A DNA stretch of 48,683 bases from Halanaerobiales bacterium (GTDB taxonomy: Bacteria > Bacillota > Halanaerobiia > Halanaerobiales > DTU029), in NCBI GenBank assembly GCA_025451675.1, contig JANWJZ010000047.1, positions 1 through 48,683 of the forward strand, read 5' to 3'. A model generated the notes under the pieces. That model ran no database searches and was not told the origin of the DNA. It was given only the letters and a program-made list of their open reading frames with translations. Each line of letters starts with the position of its first letter. The stretch's first letter is position 1. Position numbers and translations under genes: made by a program. Shown here piece after piece: positions 1 through 9,138 of the stretch.

Positions 1-245
1 GATGGTACATCATAAATCTCCAGTTTGCTTAAAATGTCTGGACTGAGACCACTAATGATGTTACCTTCAACGCCATAATAGAAGATATCACTGGTTCCTG
101 CTGCTACGTCATTAATACCAATGTTCTGATCCATTCTGACGTCAAAATAAACCTTGTCTGGTACTGGCCCCTTTTGGGCGAATACTAGTGCTGACATCAG
201 CAGTACCAAACACGCCACCAAACAAAACTTTAAACCTCTCCTCAT
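1..245 (-). CDS. ABC transporter substrate-binding protein, 5' end only (cut by window edge)
   Basis: Only the first 81 codons are inside the window. They begin with a classical signal peptide: MRRG, a hydrophobic stretch to about residue 21, then FAQ as a likely cleavage site at residues 22-24. The mature start (KVYFDVRMDQNIGINDVAAG) resembles peptide/oligosaccharide-type extracellular solute-binding proteins (SBP family 5) of Halanaerobiales-like bacteria, but too little is present to be sure of the ligand. The ATG follows a strong GAGGAGG ribosome site at about 9 bases and a good sigma-A promoter. The rest of the gene and any permease genes lie to the left of the window. The role as an exported binding protein is inferred from the N-terminus alone. 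Confidence 0.6.
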   Translation of the reverse strand, partial: MRRGLKFCLVACLVLLMSALVFAQKGPVPDKVYFDVRMDQNIGINDVAAGTSDIFYYGVEGNIISGLSPDILSKLEIYDVP

Positions 246-280
246 AATACAAACTCCTCCTCTACTTTTTATATACTGAT

Positions 281-309
281 ATTATATAACCTTTTATTCA
301 TTTTTTCAA
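281..309 (-). promoter_or_regulatory. sigma-A promoter of the binding-protein gene
   Basis: On the minus strand TTGAAA (304-309) and TATAAT (281-286) are separated by exactly 17 bases. Transcription would start about 30 bases before the ATG at 245. The site lies between the stop of the ABC-2 permease and this gene, so the binding protein has its own transcript. Confidence 0.8.
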
Positions 310-324
310 CTCTAATTAGTAACT

Positions 325-1401
325 TTATTCCCATTTCCATAATCTGAAAGTTATTATACTGCTGAGCACCAACACAAATGACAGTATTATTATGTTCATA
401 TGCATACCATAATCTCCCTTTAAACCCAGCATGACCTGCCTTAAAGCATCGCCAAAATAGCTTAAAGGTATTACTTTAGTGATCGGTTTTAAATAAGCAG
501 GCAATGTTTCAATGGGGAAAAATATACCTGATAAAAACATCATTATTAGTATAATTATTTGTAACAACAGGTTCCCGGCAACAAAACTTTTTACAAAGCA
601 AATTAATAAATAACCGATACTTGTAAAGGTCAAAGCTCCCAATAAAACCATTAAAATGAGATAAATAGGATTACCAACAGTAGTCACTCCAAATAATAAT
701 CTGGCACTTACTAATATTATTATAGTCTGTACAAACGCGATTATTACTCTTAATACAAGTTCACTGAGAAACAACATCCTTCTCGATAATGGAGTTACAC
801 TTAAACTTTTGATGATTTTCTTTTCTCTCAGGCTTAAAAAATCCAGTGAGCCCAATAGGCCCAGCTGGGTTATGGTTAAAGCCAACACTCCCGGCAGTAA
901 ATAATTAAATCTATTTACTTTTTCTTCATCTTTTATACTTTTTTCAATTAAAGAAATCTTTCTCTCCTTACCGGATATTGTATCTTCAAATTCCAGGAAA
1001 AAGTTTTTTATTATGCCTGATATGATTACACTGTTTTCTTTAGTAGAATCATAGAAAACCTCTATTTCATACTTTTCTTTATCCTTAAATTCTTCCAAAT
1101 CTATATCTGGCAATGCTAATAAAATATCGATTTCTCCATTTTCCAGTACTTCCATATTGACACTTCTATCATAAGTAATAAGATTAAAGCTTTCACTTAA
1201 AGTATTGACGACAGACTGGTATATCTCATTATCAGCTTCCACAATTCCTATGTTAAAAGCAGTTTCGCTTGTTTTTTCATTAAAGAGAAAACCAAAAATT
1301 ACAACTAATATTATAGGAAATATTAAAGTAAGGAACACTGTCCCTCCATCCCTGATATACTGCTTCACATTGGCTAAAAATAAACTCTTAAAACTCTTCA
1401 T
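325..1401 (-). CDS. ABC-2 type permease
   Basis: A 358-residue membrane subunit of an ABC exporter. One transmembrane segment lies near residues 22-40, followed by an extracytoplasmic domain (about 45-165) and a C-terminal block of roughly five more segments, the ABC2_membrane_3/YhgE-like layout of drug, lantibiotic or Na+ exporters such as NatB. Its ATG lies inside the 3' end of the upstream ATPase gene (14-base overlap), so the two are translationally coupled and form one transporter. Substrate cannot be read from sequence. The coding sequence is visibly more A+T-rich than the purL-addB part of the window. Confidence 0.85.
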   Translation of the reverse strand: MKSFKSLFLANVKQYIRDGGTVFLTLIFPIILVVIFGFLFNEKTSETAFNIGIVEADNEIYQSVVNTLSESFNLITYDRSVNMEVLENGEIDILLALPDIDLEEFKDKEKYEIEVFYDSTKENSVIISGIIKNFFLEFEDTISGKERKISLIEKSIKDEEKVNRFNYLLPGVLALTITQLGLLGSLDFLSLREKKIIKSLSVTPLSRRMLFLSELVLRVIIAFVQTIIILVSARLLFGVTTVGNPIYLILMVLLGALTFTSIGYLLICFVKSFVAGNLLLQIIILIMMFLSGIFFPIETLPAYLKPITKVIPLSYFGDALRQVMLGLKGDYGMHMNIIILSFVLVLSSIITFRLWKWE

Positions 1402-2326
1402 CTTTTATCTCACTCCCAGTAAGTTTTAAGAATAAATCTTCAAGGCCTGGTTTACGCAACTGTAATTTCTCTATGGTATTTCCCGTTTTACAGGAAAAAT
1501 CAATTAATTCTTTTATAGTAGTTGATGCATCATCGGTATGTAATTTAACCAAATTTTTATTTTTATAATGTTCCAATTGTAAGACACCATTCAAATTTTC
1601 ATAGCCCTGCAAAAGCCCCTGATCCAGATTTGAATTAACAAATTCTATGGTTTGTTCGGCAAAATACTGATTAATTAAATCTTCCGGACTGCCCTCCGCT
1701 ATCAATTTGCCGGAATCTATTATAACTAAACTATCACATAAGATTTCGGCTTCATCCATAAAATGTGTGGTTAAAAAGATAGTTTTGCCCTTTTCTTTTA
1801 ATCTGGCTATTGTATCCCATACTTTCCTCCTGGCCTGTGGATCTAATCCAGTTGTCGGTTCATCCAGAAATATAATATCTCCATTACTTATAATAGCCAG
1901 CGCAACAGCCACCCTATGAAATTGGCCGCCTGATAAAGAATCCATACTGCTATTTTCCTTATCCTTTAAGCCAAGCATTTCTATAACCTCTTCAGGCTCA
2001 ATGGGATTTTCGTAGAAACTGGCAAATAGGTCCAGGGTTTCTTTTACAGTTAGATGGGAAAATAATACCGGCGATTGAAGCTGGACACCTATCCTTTCTT
2101 TTAATTCCTCTAAATCCTGAGCAGGATCCAGGCCTAAAACTTCAATATGACCACCAGTTCTATCCGTTAAGCCGATTAACGTCTCAATAGTGGTGGTTTT
2201 TCCTGCTCCATTACGTCCCAACATGCCAAAAATAGTTCCCTGTTCTACTTCAAAAGAAATACCATCAACAGCCTTTACATCCCCGTAATATTTTTTTAGC
2301 CCATCTACTTTAATGCATGCTGACAA
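1388..2326 (-). CDS. ABC exporter ATP-binding subunit (ABC-2 partner)
   Basis: A 312-residue nucleotide-binding subunit of the CcmA/NatA class. Walker A is GRNGAGKTT (about 37-45), the Q-loop is near 83-86, the signature is LSGGQ (131-135) and Walker B is IIFLDEP (151-157), followed by a roughly 100-residue C-terminal extension typical of drug-export ATPases. Translation must begin at TTG (2324-2326): no in-frame ATG is near, and an upstream GTG runs straight into a stop. An AAGGTGG site lies about 13 bases upstream. A TATAAT-like box (2395-2400) is a possible -10, but no good -35 was found. It energises the permease that overlaps its 3' end. Confidence 0.88.
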   Translation of the reverse strand: MSACIKVDGLKKYYGDVKAVDGISFEVEQGTIFGMLGRNGAGKTTTIETLIGLTDRTGGHIEVLGLDPAQDLEELKERIGVQLQSPVLFSHLTVKETLDLFASFYENPIEPEEVIEMLGLKDKENSSMDSLSGGQFHRVAVALAIISNGDIIFLDEPTTGLDPQARRKVWDTIARLKEKGKTIFLTTHFMDEAEILCDSLVIIDSGKLIAEGSPEDLINQYFAEQTIEFVNSNLDQGLLQGYENLNGVLQLEHYKNKNLVKLHTDDASTTIKELIDFSCKTGNTIEKLQLRKPGLEDLFLKLTGSEIKDEEF

Positions 2327-2434
2327 AATTTTACTTCACCACCTTTTTATATTTCTTAGTAATATTTTCTTATTTATCCATTTCTTATAATTATATTATA
2401 CATTTTCTCTATAGTCCAGCAGTTTGATTTGCAA

Positions 2435-2463
2435 TAAAAAACCAGCTACTCAACGTAGCTGGT
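2435..2463 (-). terminator. rho-independent terminator of the MacAB-like operon
   Basis: A perfect 9-bp stem (2441-2449 with 2455-2463, 5-base loop) is followed on the minus strand by six T. It lies just after the stop of the ATPase-AbrB gene at 2485 and ends the four-gene operon coming from 8073. Confidence 0.88.
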
Positions 2464-2484
2464 CTTCATGCCTGAAGTTTTTCC

Positions 2485-3450
2485 TTATGGCGATTTTATA
2501 ACGACTTTATTACCCTCCAGTTCCAGTACCGCTTTGTCCTTTATACCCAGTTCTTTCAGGTAATCTTCCGGTATCTGCAGCCTTCCGGCTGAATCCACTA
2601 CAACATATTTGCTGTGGGTGTCTTCAACATTATCTGTTAGAAACTCTGCATTGTCATAATCAAGCTCTATATTCCTTACAGTTTCTGTACTTATCTTCCC
2701 ATCCCGGATTTCTACTGCCCTGTCTACTGCACCGGCCAGGCTCCTATCATGGGTTACCACAATTACTGTTGTGCCATATTCCCGGGATACCCGTTTAAAT
2801 ACCTGAAAAATCTCTGCTCCTGTTTTTGAATCCAGTGCACCGGTGGGCTCATCAGCCAGCAGGATGGCCGGGCGGTTGGCCAGGGCTACTGCTATGGCAA
2901 CCCTCTGTTGTTGCCCTCCTGACATTTGCATCGGTTTATGGTGCATCCAGTCGGTCAGCCCGACTGCTTCCAGCAACTCCCTGGCCCACTTCCTATCCAG
3001 TCCCCTTCCCTTTAATATCATCGGCAATTGGACATTTTCCAGGGCAGTAAGATAAGGCACCAGGTTCCTGCTGGGATTTTGCCAGACAAAACCTATGGTA
3101 TCCCTTTTGTAGAGTATCTTATCCCGGTAACTCATTTTATTGATATTCCAGCCATTAACAAAAACCCTGCCTCCCGTAGGCGTATCAAGCCCTCCCAGGA
3201 TATTCAACAAGGTTGATTTACCACTGCCACTGCTACCTATAATCCCGACCATTTCACCCTTTTTAACCTTTAGCTCCAGTCCCTGTAAGGCAAACACCTC
3301 CAGGTCCGCAACCTTATAAATCTTGACCAGATTCTCACATTCTATAATAAAATCATCTTTAATTGAAGTCAGTTCCTGTCGGCTAAAAATACTATTAAAT
3401 AAACTGGCCAGTAATCCACTGACCCCTTCCCCTGTTTTTCTGTCAGGCAA
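2485..3450 (-). CDS. LolD/MacB-type ABC ATPase with C-terminal AbrB/SpoVT-like domain
   Basis: A 321-residue ATPase of the FtsX-partner class. Walker A is GSSGSGKST (72-80), the Q-loop is VWQNP (122-126), the signature MSGGQ (176-180), Walker B ILLADEP (196-202) and the switch His is in VTHD (232-235). After the ATPase core and a short acidic linker (about 260-283), residues 284-320 read like a swapped-hairpin AbrB/MazE half: [10 protein letters not shown], then [17 protein letters not shown] and VVIKSP. Translation starts at TTG, 8 bases after GGAGG and 3 bases beyond the stop of the permease gene, so it is last in the operon. The domain could bind DNA, dimerise the ATPase or sense the permease; its role here is unknown. 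Confidence 0.85.
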   Translation of the reverse strand: MPDRKTGEGVSGLLASLFNSIFSRQELTSIKDDFIIECENLVKIYKVADLEVFALQGLELKVKKGEMVGIIGSSGSGKSTLLNILGGLDTPTGGRVFVNGWNINKMSYRDKILYKRDTIGFVWQNPSRNLVPYLTALENVQLPMILKGRGLDRKWARELLEAVGLTDWMHHKPMQMSGGQQQRVAIAVALANRPAILLADEPTGALDSKTGAEIFQVFKRVSREYGTTVIVVTHDRSLAGAVDRAVEIRDGKISTETVRNIELDYDNAEFLTDNVEDTHSKYVVVDSAGRLQIPEDYLKELGIKDKAVLELEGNKVVIKSP

Positions 3451-3453
3451 CAG

Positions 3454-6309
3454 CTATACCTCCTCTCCCAGTTTGATAGCTTCATGGAGCTTTAACCTGA
3501 TTAAGATAAAGGCCAGGATCAGTAAACCAATTACCAGGGAAATACCCAGTATAATCAATATATTACTTATATCACTACGCTGAACGATTATTCTAAAGCC
3601 AGGTACAACCCCATCCAGATTCTGGCTTACCTGCAAAAATGGTAAAAACACCTGGCTTACTATTACACCAAAGAGAGTACCAAGGCTGAATCCAGCGCCA
3701 ACAGTTAGAAACTGTTCCAGAGAGAGGATGGTTATTAACTGGGATATGGATAAGCCAATTGCTCGCATTACACCAAACTCCAACACTCTTTTCCTTAAAG
3801 AGAGGAAATTGTACAGGAAAAAACCCATTACAGTAATCAAAACTGCTACGACGAAGCTGATGGACAGGATACCAAAAATCCCCATCCGCTCCGGGTCCCT
3901 TCTACCCTCAACCAGCCTGGTCCTGACATCCTTGACGCTGGTGACCCAGATCCCTTCTTCCCTTAATTCATCCACGATTAACTGTAAGGAGGCGTCCTCT
4001 TCCAGAGACAGCCAGACATTATATGGTTCTATAATATATTGGGACTGTACATAATCCAGATTCCCTACCAATAAGGGGAAAGAAGAGGGATATATAGTAG
4101 GCCAGTAATCGATGACACCGGCCACAAAGAAATCGATAGTATTAAAGCCAATCCTGAAGGAAACCCACTCACCCAGGTTTAACTGGTTTTTTTCAAAAAA
4201 TTCCCGGTTGACCAGTACAGCATCTTCGTAATCGATTAATAGATTCAGGTAATAGTAAAAGTGTTCTTCAGCCAGGTCATCTCTGAACCAGCTGACATGG
4301 GCAAAATCTACAGGATCAATGGCCATCAGGGTCCCGTTAGCCACGTTTCTCCCCCCGATACTGATACTGCCTCTCCTGGTAAATACCCGGGCTGCATCCT
4401 TAACACCAGTCAGTTCTTTATGAATATGAAAGGGTGGTTCAAAAACCGTTGCACTATCCCCACTGACCAATTGTCCATCAGAACTATAGACAGGTGTATC
4501 AAAATGCCATCTCTCTGTCAATACCACTTCAGCACCATGTTCATACATCAGGCTATCTATGAAGTTCTGCTCAAGAGTGCGGGCTATGGAAGAACTATAA
4601 ATCCCCAGGGAAACAGTCATAATGATGAAAAAGATTAAAGGAGAATATTGGCCTGAATTCCTGAAAAACTGTCTCAGGGTAACCGTAAGGGATATTTCCG
4701 GTAATTTTTCCACAAAGAAAGAGATAATCCGGATCAACCAGGGTATAATCCGCAAAGATAACAAACCCGCAGTTGCTAAAAATAAAACCGGAATCAAAAA
4801 CAACAGGGGATCCAGCATATGCTGGCTTCCGGCTGTAGCACCCCTTTGCAAATTAACAATCTGTTTGCTTAATTGCCTGTAACCATAGATACTGAAGATA
4901 AGGAGAAAAAAATCCAGATAATACCTTTGCCAGAATGGCTTCCGGTTTTCCCGGGCAATTTTTTGTTTATAGGAGACAATACTCTCACCTGCTGCCGGTA
5001 TAACCAGGAACAGGCAGCTGCCCAGGGCTGCTGCTATAGTAATAAATATGTAAAAGTATGCATCAGGCGGAATTATCACCGGCAATGCTTCCCTGGAAAC
5101 AAAATCAAGGAAACCGGCAGAAGCGCCCATAAGCCGGGCAATCAATAAGCCCAGTTGGGGCCCGGCAAATAGGGCAAATACGCTCAAAAATCCCCATTCC
5201 AACAAATAACTTATCACTATCTGAAAAACACTGCTACCCCTGCTTCTCAGCAAAGCAATCTCATTACTTCTCCGTTTAATGGTCAGGCTTGCTGTCAGGA
5301 TTATATAATAAAAGATCATGCCCAGAACCGGTAAGCTTAATATTAGAAGAAGTCTTTTTAATGTTTCACCCTGTTCTATCAATGGTTCCAGGCTGAGCAG
5401 TGAAGCCTGGTTAATCCTGATGGTCCCGGAGATATTTCTGATTTCTGTTTCCATTCTTTTAAATCTTGAAATCATATCCGCTAAACGGTGATAACGGACA
5501 GGTTCATGATCCATCAGCCAATACCAGGAATACCTGTAAGGCCTGGTATCATCCCTCCGGATTACCTTTTCAAAGACTTCCTCGGCCATGAAAAAACTGT
5601 TGGTAAAGGGTGGTCTTTCAACCCAGACGGGTTTGTTATAGGCCTCCTTCTGCACCCTGAAGACTCCGACTACTTTTAAATCCAGATATCTATTTTCTTC
5701 ATATTTTTCGGTTTCCAGGGGAAACCTGTAGATATTACCTACTTTAAGATTCAAATCATAACTGGCGTTTTCATCAATTACAACCTCAATAGGCTCTCCT
5801 TCAGCAGGAATATCATTACTGAACCATCTTCCGGCCACCAGTTCAACCTGTTTATCCAGGCCAGTTATAAAACATAGATCTGCATATCTACTGACAGTTT
5901 CCTCCAGAGGGGCAGCTGCTATAATAGTTTTCCTGTCCGTACGCCCGGTTTTGGAAAAGTGTAATACCTCTGTACCAAAAACCTCCGGGATTGCTTTCTG
6001 AAGGATTTTATCCAGGTAGAGATATTGTTCAAAAGCCTCATCCTGATCCCTCCACTGGGTTTCGGATAATAAAGGATGGTAATCATACCATTGTTCATCA
6101 CTGATTTGTATTGCACCAGGAGGGAAATTAATACTACTCCTTCCCTGCCATTTTTCCGTCATAACTCTCTGTAATACTCCATCAGTATAGATAGGGATAC
6201 AGGAGGAAATTGCTACTGCGAGTATCAGGCCAAAAAGCAAAACTAATTCCAGCCGCCAATTTTTTAAGGTTTGTTTAAATACCATCCAGAATACTGTAAA
6301 AATAGCCAC
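3454..6309 (-). CDS. FtsX-like ABC permease, double-FtsX type
   Basis: A 951-residue membrane protein. A transmembrane segment near 20-40 is followed by a large extracytoplasmic MacB-like domain (about 42-315), a first FtsX domain (about 320 onward, with the cytoplasmic KRRSNEIALLRSRGSS loop), several linking helices, a second extracytoplasmic domain (about 590-790), and a second FtsX domain with RKRVLEFGVMRAIGLS before the last helices. One chain thus supplies both halves of the transporter. The GTG start follows AGGAGG by 7 bases; an overlapping ATG is out of frame. It sits between the adaptor gene (17-base gap) and the second ATPase gene (3-base gap). Substrate unknown; export or extraction of a lipid, peptide or lipoprotein is typical of the class. 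Confidence 0.88.
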   Translation of the reverse strand: MAIFTVFWMVFKQTLKNWRLELVLLFGLILAVAISSCIPIYTDGVLQRVMTEKWQGRSSINFPPGAIQISDEQWYDYHPLLSETQWRDQDEAFEQYLYLDKILQKAIPEVFGTEVLHFSKTGRTDRKTIIAAAPLEETVSRYADLCFITGLDKQVELVAGRWFSNDIPAEGEPIEVVIDENASYDLNLKVGNIYRFPLETEKYEENRYLDLKVVGVFRVQKEAYNKPVWVERPPFTNSFFMAEEVFEKVIRRDDTRPYRYSWYWLMDHEPVRYHRLADMISRFKRMETEIRNISGTIRINQASLLSLEPLIEQGETLKRLLLILSLPVLGMIFYYIILTASLTIKRRSNEIALLRSRGSSVFQIVISYLLEWGFLSVFALFAGPQLGLLIARLMGASAGFLDFVSREALPVIIPPDAYFYIFITIAAALGSCLFLVIPAAGESIVSYKQKIARENRKPFWQRYYLDFFLLIFSIYGYRQLSKQIVNLQRGATAGSQHMLDPLLFLIPVLFLATAGLLSLRIIPWLIRIISFFVEKLPEISLTVTLRQFFRNSGQYSPLIFFIIMTVSLGIYSSSIARTLEQNFIDSLMYEHGAEVVLTERWHFDTPVYSSDGQLVSGDSATVFEPPFHIHKELTGVKDAARVFTRRGSISIGGRNVANGTLMAIDPVDFAHVSWFRDDLAEEHFYYYLNLLIDYEDAVLVNREFFEKNQLNLGEWVSFRIGFNTIDFFVAGVIDYWPTIYPSSFPLLVGNLDYVQSQYIIEPYNVWLSLEEDASLQLIVDELREEGIWVTSVKDVRTRLVEGRRDPERMGIFGILSISFVVAVLITVMGFFLYNFLSLRKRVLEFGVMRAIGLSISQLITILSLEQFLTVGAGFSLGTLFGVIVSQVFLPFLQVSQNLDGVVPGFRIIVQRSDISNILIILGISLVIGLLILAFILIRLKLHEAIKLGEEV

Positions 6310-6326
6310 ATCTTCACCTCCTGAAT

Positions 6327-7373
6327 TTACCTGGTAATGATCTCCTGGCCTTCCTCCAGCCCTTCCAGTATTTCCACCTTTGTATCTGTCTGGATTCCCA
6401 GTTTTACATCTATTTCCCTGCGGTAATCTCCATCCTTTACCAGCACAAAGGTTCTATTGCCATACTCCCTGATTGCAGCAGGAGGAAGCAGTAGTGCATC
6501 TTCTTTCTCCTGAATGATTATTGCAGTGGGAAGCAGTGCATTATATCTCAAGCCCTGTCCTGGTGGTATATTGCCTTCGGCCAGAATTTGATCAAAATCA
6601 ATTTCCAGGCGTACTCGCAAATCAGGCTGCCCGGGGGCCAATTCTGCAGAAACTGAAGGGACTCTCGTTACTTCAGCCGGCAGCCAGATTCCCTGTCCTA
6701 TTTGCACTTTGGCCTTTAACCCGGGAACTATTTTACTTAGATTCCGTTGAGTAACATTCATCTGTAATTCGAGTTCAGTAGGATCAGCAATTACCATAAC
6801 TTCCGCAAACTCATCTACCATTGCTGTTTCCCGGATAGATAAAGAGGTGATCCTGCCATTAAAAGGAGCATAGATTGTTGAGCCATGTAGGATATCCTCC
6901 AGTCTTTCAATTTGTAGTTTTGCTTTTTCATAATCTATCTCTTTTAATCTGAGATCATAATCACTGACTAATGTACCATGGAGAAATTTCATTCTCTCAA
7001 GTTCCAGTTCCATTTTTTCTAAATCCAACCTGGCCATTGCCAGCTGATTTTCCAGATCTCCTACTTCCAGCCGGGCCAGAACCTGGCCTTCTTCAACCCA
7101 ATCCCCATAATCAACCAGTACATCCTTAACCCGTCCGCTTTTTGTAAAATACAGAGATTTTTCATTTTTAGCTGCTACCCTGGCAAGGCCGGTAATTTCC
7201 TCAGATATATATCCCCTCTCTACTTTTACTACATTCACCCTTGGTGCAGGCGGTTCTTTGAGGACTGGGGCCTCACTGACCTTTTCTTCCGGAAACAGAG
7301 CACAACCGGCCAGAAAAAAAACCGCTATTAAAAATAATAAAAAGATACTGAATATTTTTTTTGCATTATTCAT
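6327..7373 (-). CDS. HlyD/MacA-like periplasmic adaptor lipoprotein
   Basis: A 348-residue membrane-fusion protein. The N-terminus is a lipoprotein signal with lipobox LAGC (Cys24). A barrel-sandwich hybrid half (about 75-103, GRVKDVLVDYGDWVEEGQ) leads into a short helical hairpin (about 105-160), the second half (YAPFNGRI), a beta-barrel and a C-terminal domain ending GLEEGQEIITR. The short hairpin suits a transporter working at the cell envelope rather than long docking to TolC. Its ATG overlaps the 3' end of the upstream ATPase gene by 8 bases. Together with the double-FtsX permease it makes a MacAB-like assembly. Confidence 0.88.
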   Translation of the reverse strand: MNNAKKIFSIFLLFLIAVFFLAGCALFPEEKVSEAPVLKEPPAPRVNVVKVERGYISEEITGLARVAAKNEKSLYFTKSGRVKDVLVDYGDWVEEGQVLARLEVGDLENQLAMARLDLEKMELELERMKFLHGTLVSDYDLRLKEIDYEKAKLQIERLEDILHGSTIYAPFNGRITSLSIRETAMVDEFAEVMVIADPTELELQMNVTQRNLSKIVPGLKAKVQIGQGIWLPAEVTRVPSVSAELAPGQPDLRVRLEIDFDQILAEGNIPPGQGLRYNALLPTAIIIQEKEDALLLPPAAIREYGNRTFVLVKDGDYRREIDVKLGIQTDTKVEILEGLEEGQEIITR

Positions 7374-8073
7374 GTACGATCACTTCCTCATTAATTATTT
7401 GTCCGTCAATTATCTCATAAATAAGATCACCATATTCCATTACTGCCGGATCATGCGTAACCATGCAGATAGTTACGCCCTTACCGGCTAATTTCCTGAA
7501 TAACTCCATTACCTTCATGGAGGTAGCAAAATCAAGTTCTCCAGTAGGTTCATCTGCCAGTATCATTTCAGGCTTATTCACAAGGGCTCTGGCAATACCT
7601 ACTCTCTGTTGTTCACCACCGCTCAATTCAAAAATCCGGTGGTCTGCCCTTTTTTCCAGGCCTACTAACCTTAAACATTCATAGGCCCTTTCCCGCCTCT
7701 TTTTCCAGGAATAATGGTTAATACGCAGGGGTAATTCCACATTTTCAAAGGCAGTAAAGCTCTGGATTAGCCCGTAGGTCTGGAAAACAAAGCCTATCTT
7801 TTTTCTTCTAATCCTGGTTAATTCTCTTTCTGAGTAGTTGCCTATCTCTCTTCCCTGAAAATATACCTTTCCACTGGTAGGCTGATCCAGGCCACCCATT
7901 ATATTTAAAATAGTGGTTTTCCCCGAGCCTGATGGTCCTTTAATAATTACCAGTTTCCCGGCAGGAATTTTAAGGTTTACATTTTTTAATGCCTCAACAT
8001 GGCGATTCCCGCTCCGATAAATCCGGCTTACATCTTCTAATTTAATAAGATAGTTGGGAAGAACTTCTGCCAT
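7366..8073 (-). CDS. LolD/MacB-type ABC ATPase
   Basis: A 235-residue ATPase with all motifs: Walker A GPSGSGKTT (46-54), Q-loop FQT (97-99), signature LSGGE (150-154), Walker B MILADEP (170-176) and switch His207. The ATG at 8071-8073 is preceded by GGAGAGGGG at about 7 bases. It is first in a four-gene operon (ATPase, adaptor, permease, ATPase-AbrB). As the permease carries two FtsX domains in one chain, this ATPase and the AbrB-bearing one could form a heterodimer under it, or be alternative motors. Confidence 0.9.
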   Translation of the reverse strand: MAEVLPNYLIKLEDVSRIYRSGNRHVEALKNVNLKIPAGKLVIIKGPSGSGKTTILNIMGGLDQPTSGKVYFQGREIGNYSERELTRIRRKKIGFVFQTYGLIQSFTAFENVELPLRINHYSWKKRRERAYECLRLVGLEKRADHRIFELSGGEQQRVGIARALVNKPEMILADEPTGELDFATSMKVMELFRKLAGKGVTICMVTHDPAVMEYGDLIYEIIDGQIINEEVIVHE

Positions 8074-8141
8074 TTTTTGACCCCTCTCCTTAACTATACT
8101 AATACATCAATCATTAAAAATATATAATAAGAGTTTAAGAT

Positions 8142-8171
8142 ATATCCCCTGTATAGATTTACAGGGGATAT
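8142..8171 (-). terminator. 12-bp stem-loop, possible weak terminator
   Basis: Perfect 12-bp arms (8142-8153 and 8160-8171) enclose a 6-base loop. It lies 75 bases after the YesL-like gene, in the gap before the ATPase operon. The minus-strand continuation is T-rich but has no uninterrupted T run, so it may be a weak terminator or an mRNA-end stabiliser. Confidence 0.4.
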
Positions 8172-8245
8172 CTTCTCTCTTTAATACAGAAATATTATAG
8201 AATTGGGTACGGTAAGATAGCATGATATAAAGTTAATCATTATAT

Positions 8246-8896
8246 CTATTCTTGCTTTTTATTCTGATAATTAATTACCTTACTTTCTACCGTTCTTATA
8301 CTCTTCATAGAGATCCTGGCAATCCAGAAAACAGGCAGGCTAATGCCCAGAAATGGTAATAAACTGGGTAAGAAATAGAAAAAGATAGCAATAACAAATA
8401 TGCCTATGATTATCTGAAAAGTCTCCACTGGTGTTAAAAAAACAAAAGAGAAGGCGTTCTTTATAATATATCTGATCTTTATATCATATTTTAATACAAT
8501 AGGAAAAATATAGAAAAAGTCCAGAAGATAAAATATAATCAAAATATACAGGAAATATACAATCACTCTGTCATACCAGGCAGCACGGCTTTTAAAATAA
8601 TCCAGATCTATATATAAAATTATACCTATTATCAGCATTATCAACCCGATGAGGTTTGACCTGATAAAATATTTTTTATAAAGAGACCAGAATTCCCTGA
8701 AAATCCTTACATTTTCCTGCTCCTCCAGCAATTTATTTATTACTCCAAACAAAGCAACAGTAGCAGGCATTATGCCCAGAATTCCCAGGCCCAGAAAACT
8801 AAAAAGTATCCACAATAAATTGAGAAAAACTAACCTGGTTATCCATTCTGCTAGTCTATATAGGCTTCCTTCACTGCTGAAAATATTTAAATCCAT
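8246..8896 (-). CDS. YesL-like membrane protein (DUF624)
   Basis: A 216-residue integral membrane protein with about five hydrophobic segments (near 20-45, 80-97, 108-130, 150-185). The N-terminal part (LAEWITRLVFLNLLW, then GIMPATVALFGVI) matches the YesL/DUF624 family, often found beside carbohydrate ABC transporters in Bacillota. The ATG has AGGAGG 8 bases upstream. It diverges from the Yip1-like gene. No biochemical role is established; a link to sugar uptake is known only by gene context elsewhere and is not supported by the immediate neighbours here. Confidence 0.75.
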   Translation of the reverse strand: MDLNIFSSEGSLYRLAEWITRLVFLNLLWILFSFLGLGILGIMPATVALFGVINKLLEEQENVRIFREFWSLYKKYFIRSNLIGLIMLIIGIILYIDLDYFKSRAAWYDRVIVYFLYILIIFYLLDFFYIFPIVLKYDIKIRYIIKNAFSFVFLTPVETFQIIIGIFVIAIFFYFLPSLLPFLGISLPVFWIARISMKSIRTVESKVINYQNKKQE

Positions 8897-9063
8897 TAGA
8901 TTTCCTCCTATATAAAAATAATACTTATAGATTGTCCTTAATAATGATTTATTCTGGAGAACTTTACTTAATACTATAATTAATTTTCTATAGAATCGGA
9001 AGAATTCCTTCTATAAATATACAAATATCTTCAAATAATTTGTACTCCTCTTTAAACTTGTTT

Positions 9064-9092
9064 TTGCTAATAATTATAAATTATGCTACAAT
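9064..9092 (+). promoter_or_regulatory. sigma-A promoter for yip1-like and first DUF1538 genes
   Basis: TTGCTA (9064-9069), 17-base spacer, TACAAT (9087-9092). The expected start is about 40 bases before the ATG at 9139. The DUF1538 gene follows the Yip1-like gene by 27 bases and has no separate promoter that I could see. Confidence 0.65.
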
Positions 9093-9138
9093 TTAATTAT
9101 TAATAACAGTAATTTTCACTGACAGAAAGGAGAATTCC

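Noticed and set aside
4261-5148. Plus-strand reading frames opposite the FtsX permease
   Set aside because: They are shadows of the permease gene with no family resemblance or start signals.
8989-9015. Imperfect dyad TATAGAA...TTCTATA in the gap between the YesL-like and Yip1-like genes
   Set aside because: Arms are short with an asymmetric interior and no T tract; in such A+T-rich DNA it can occur by chance.
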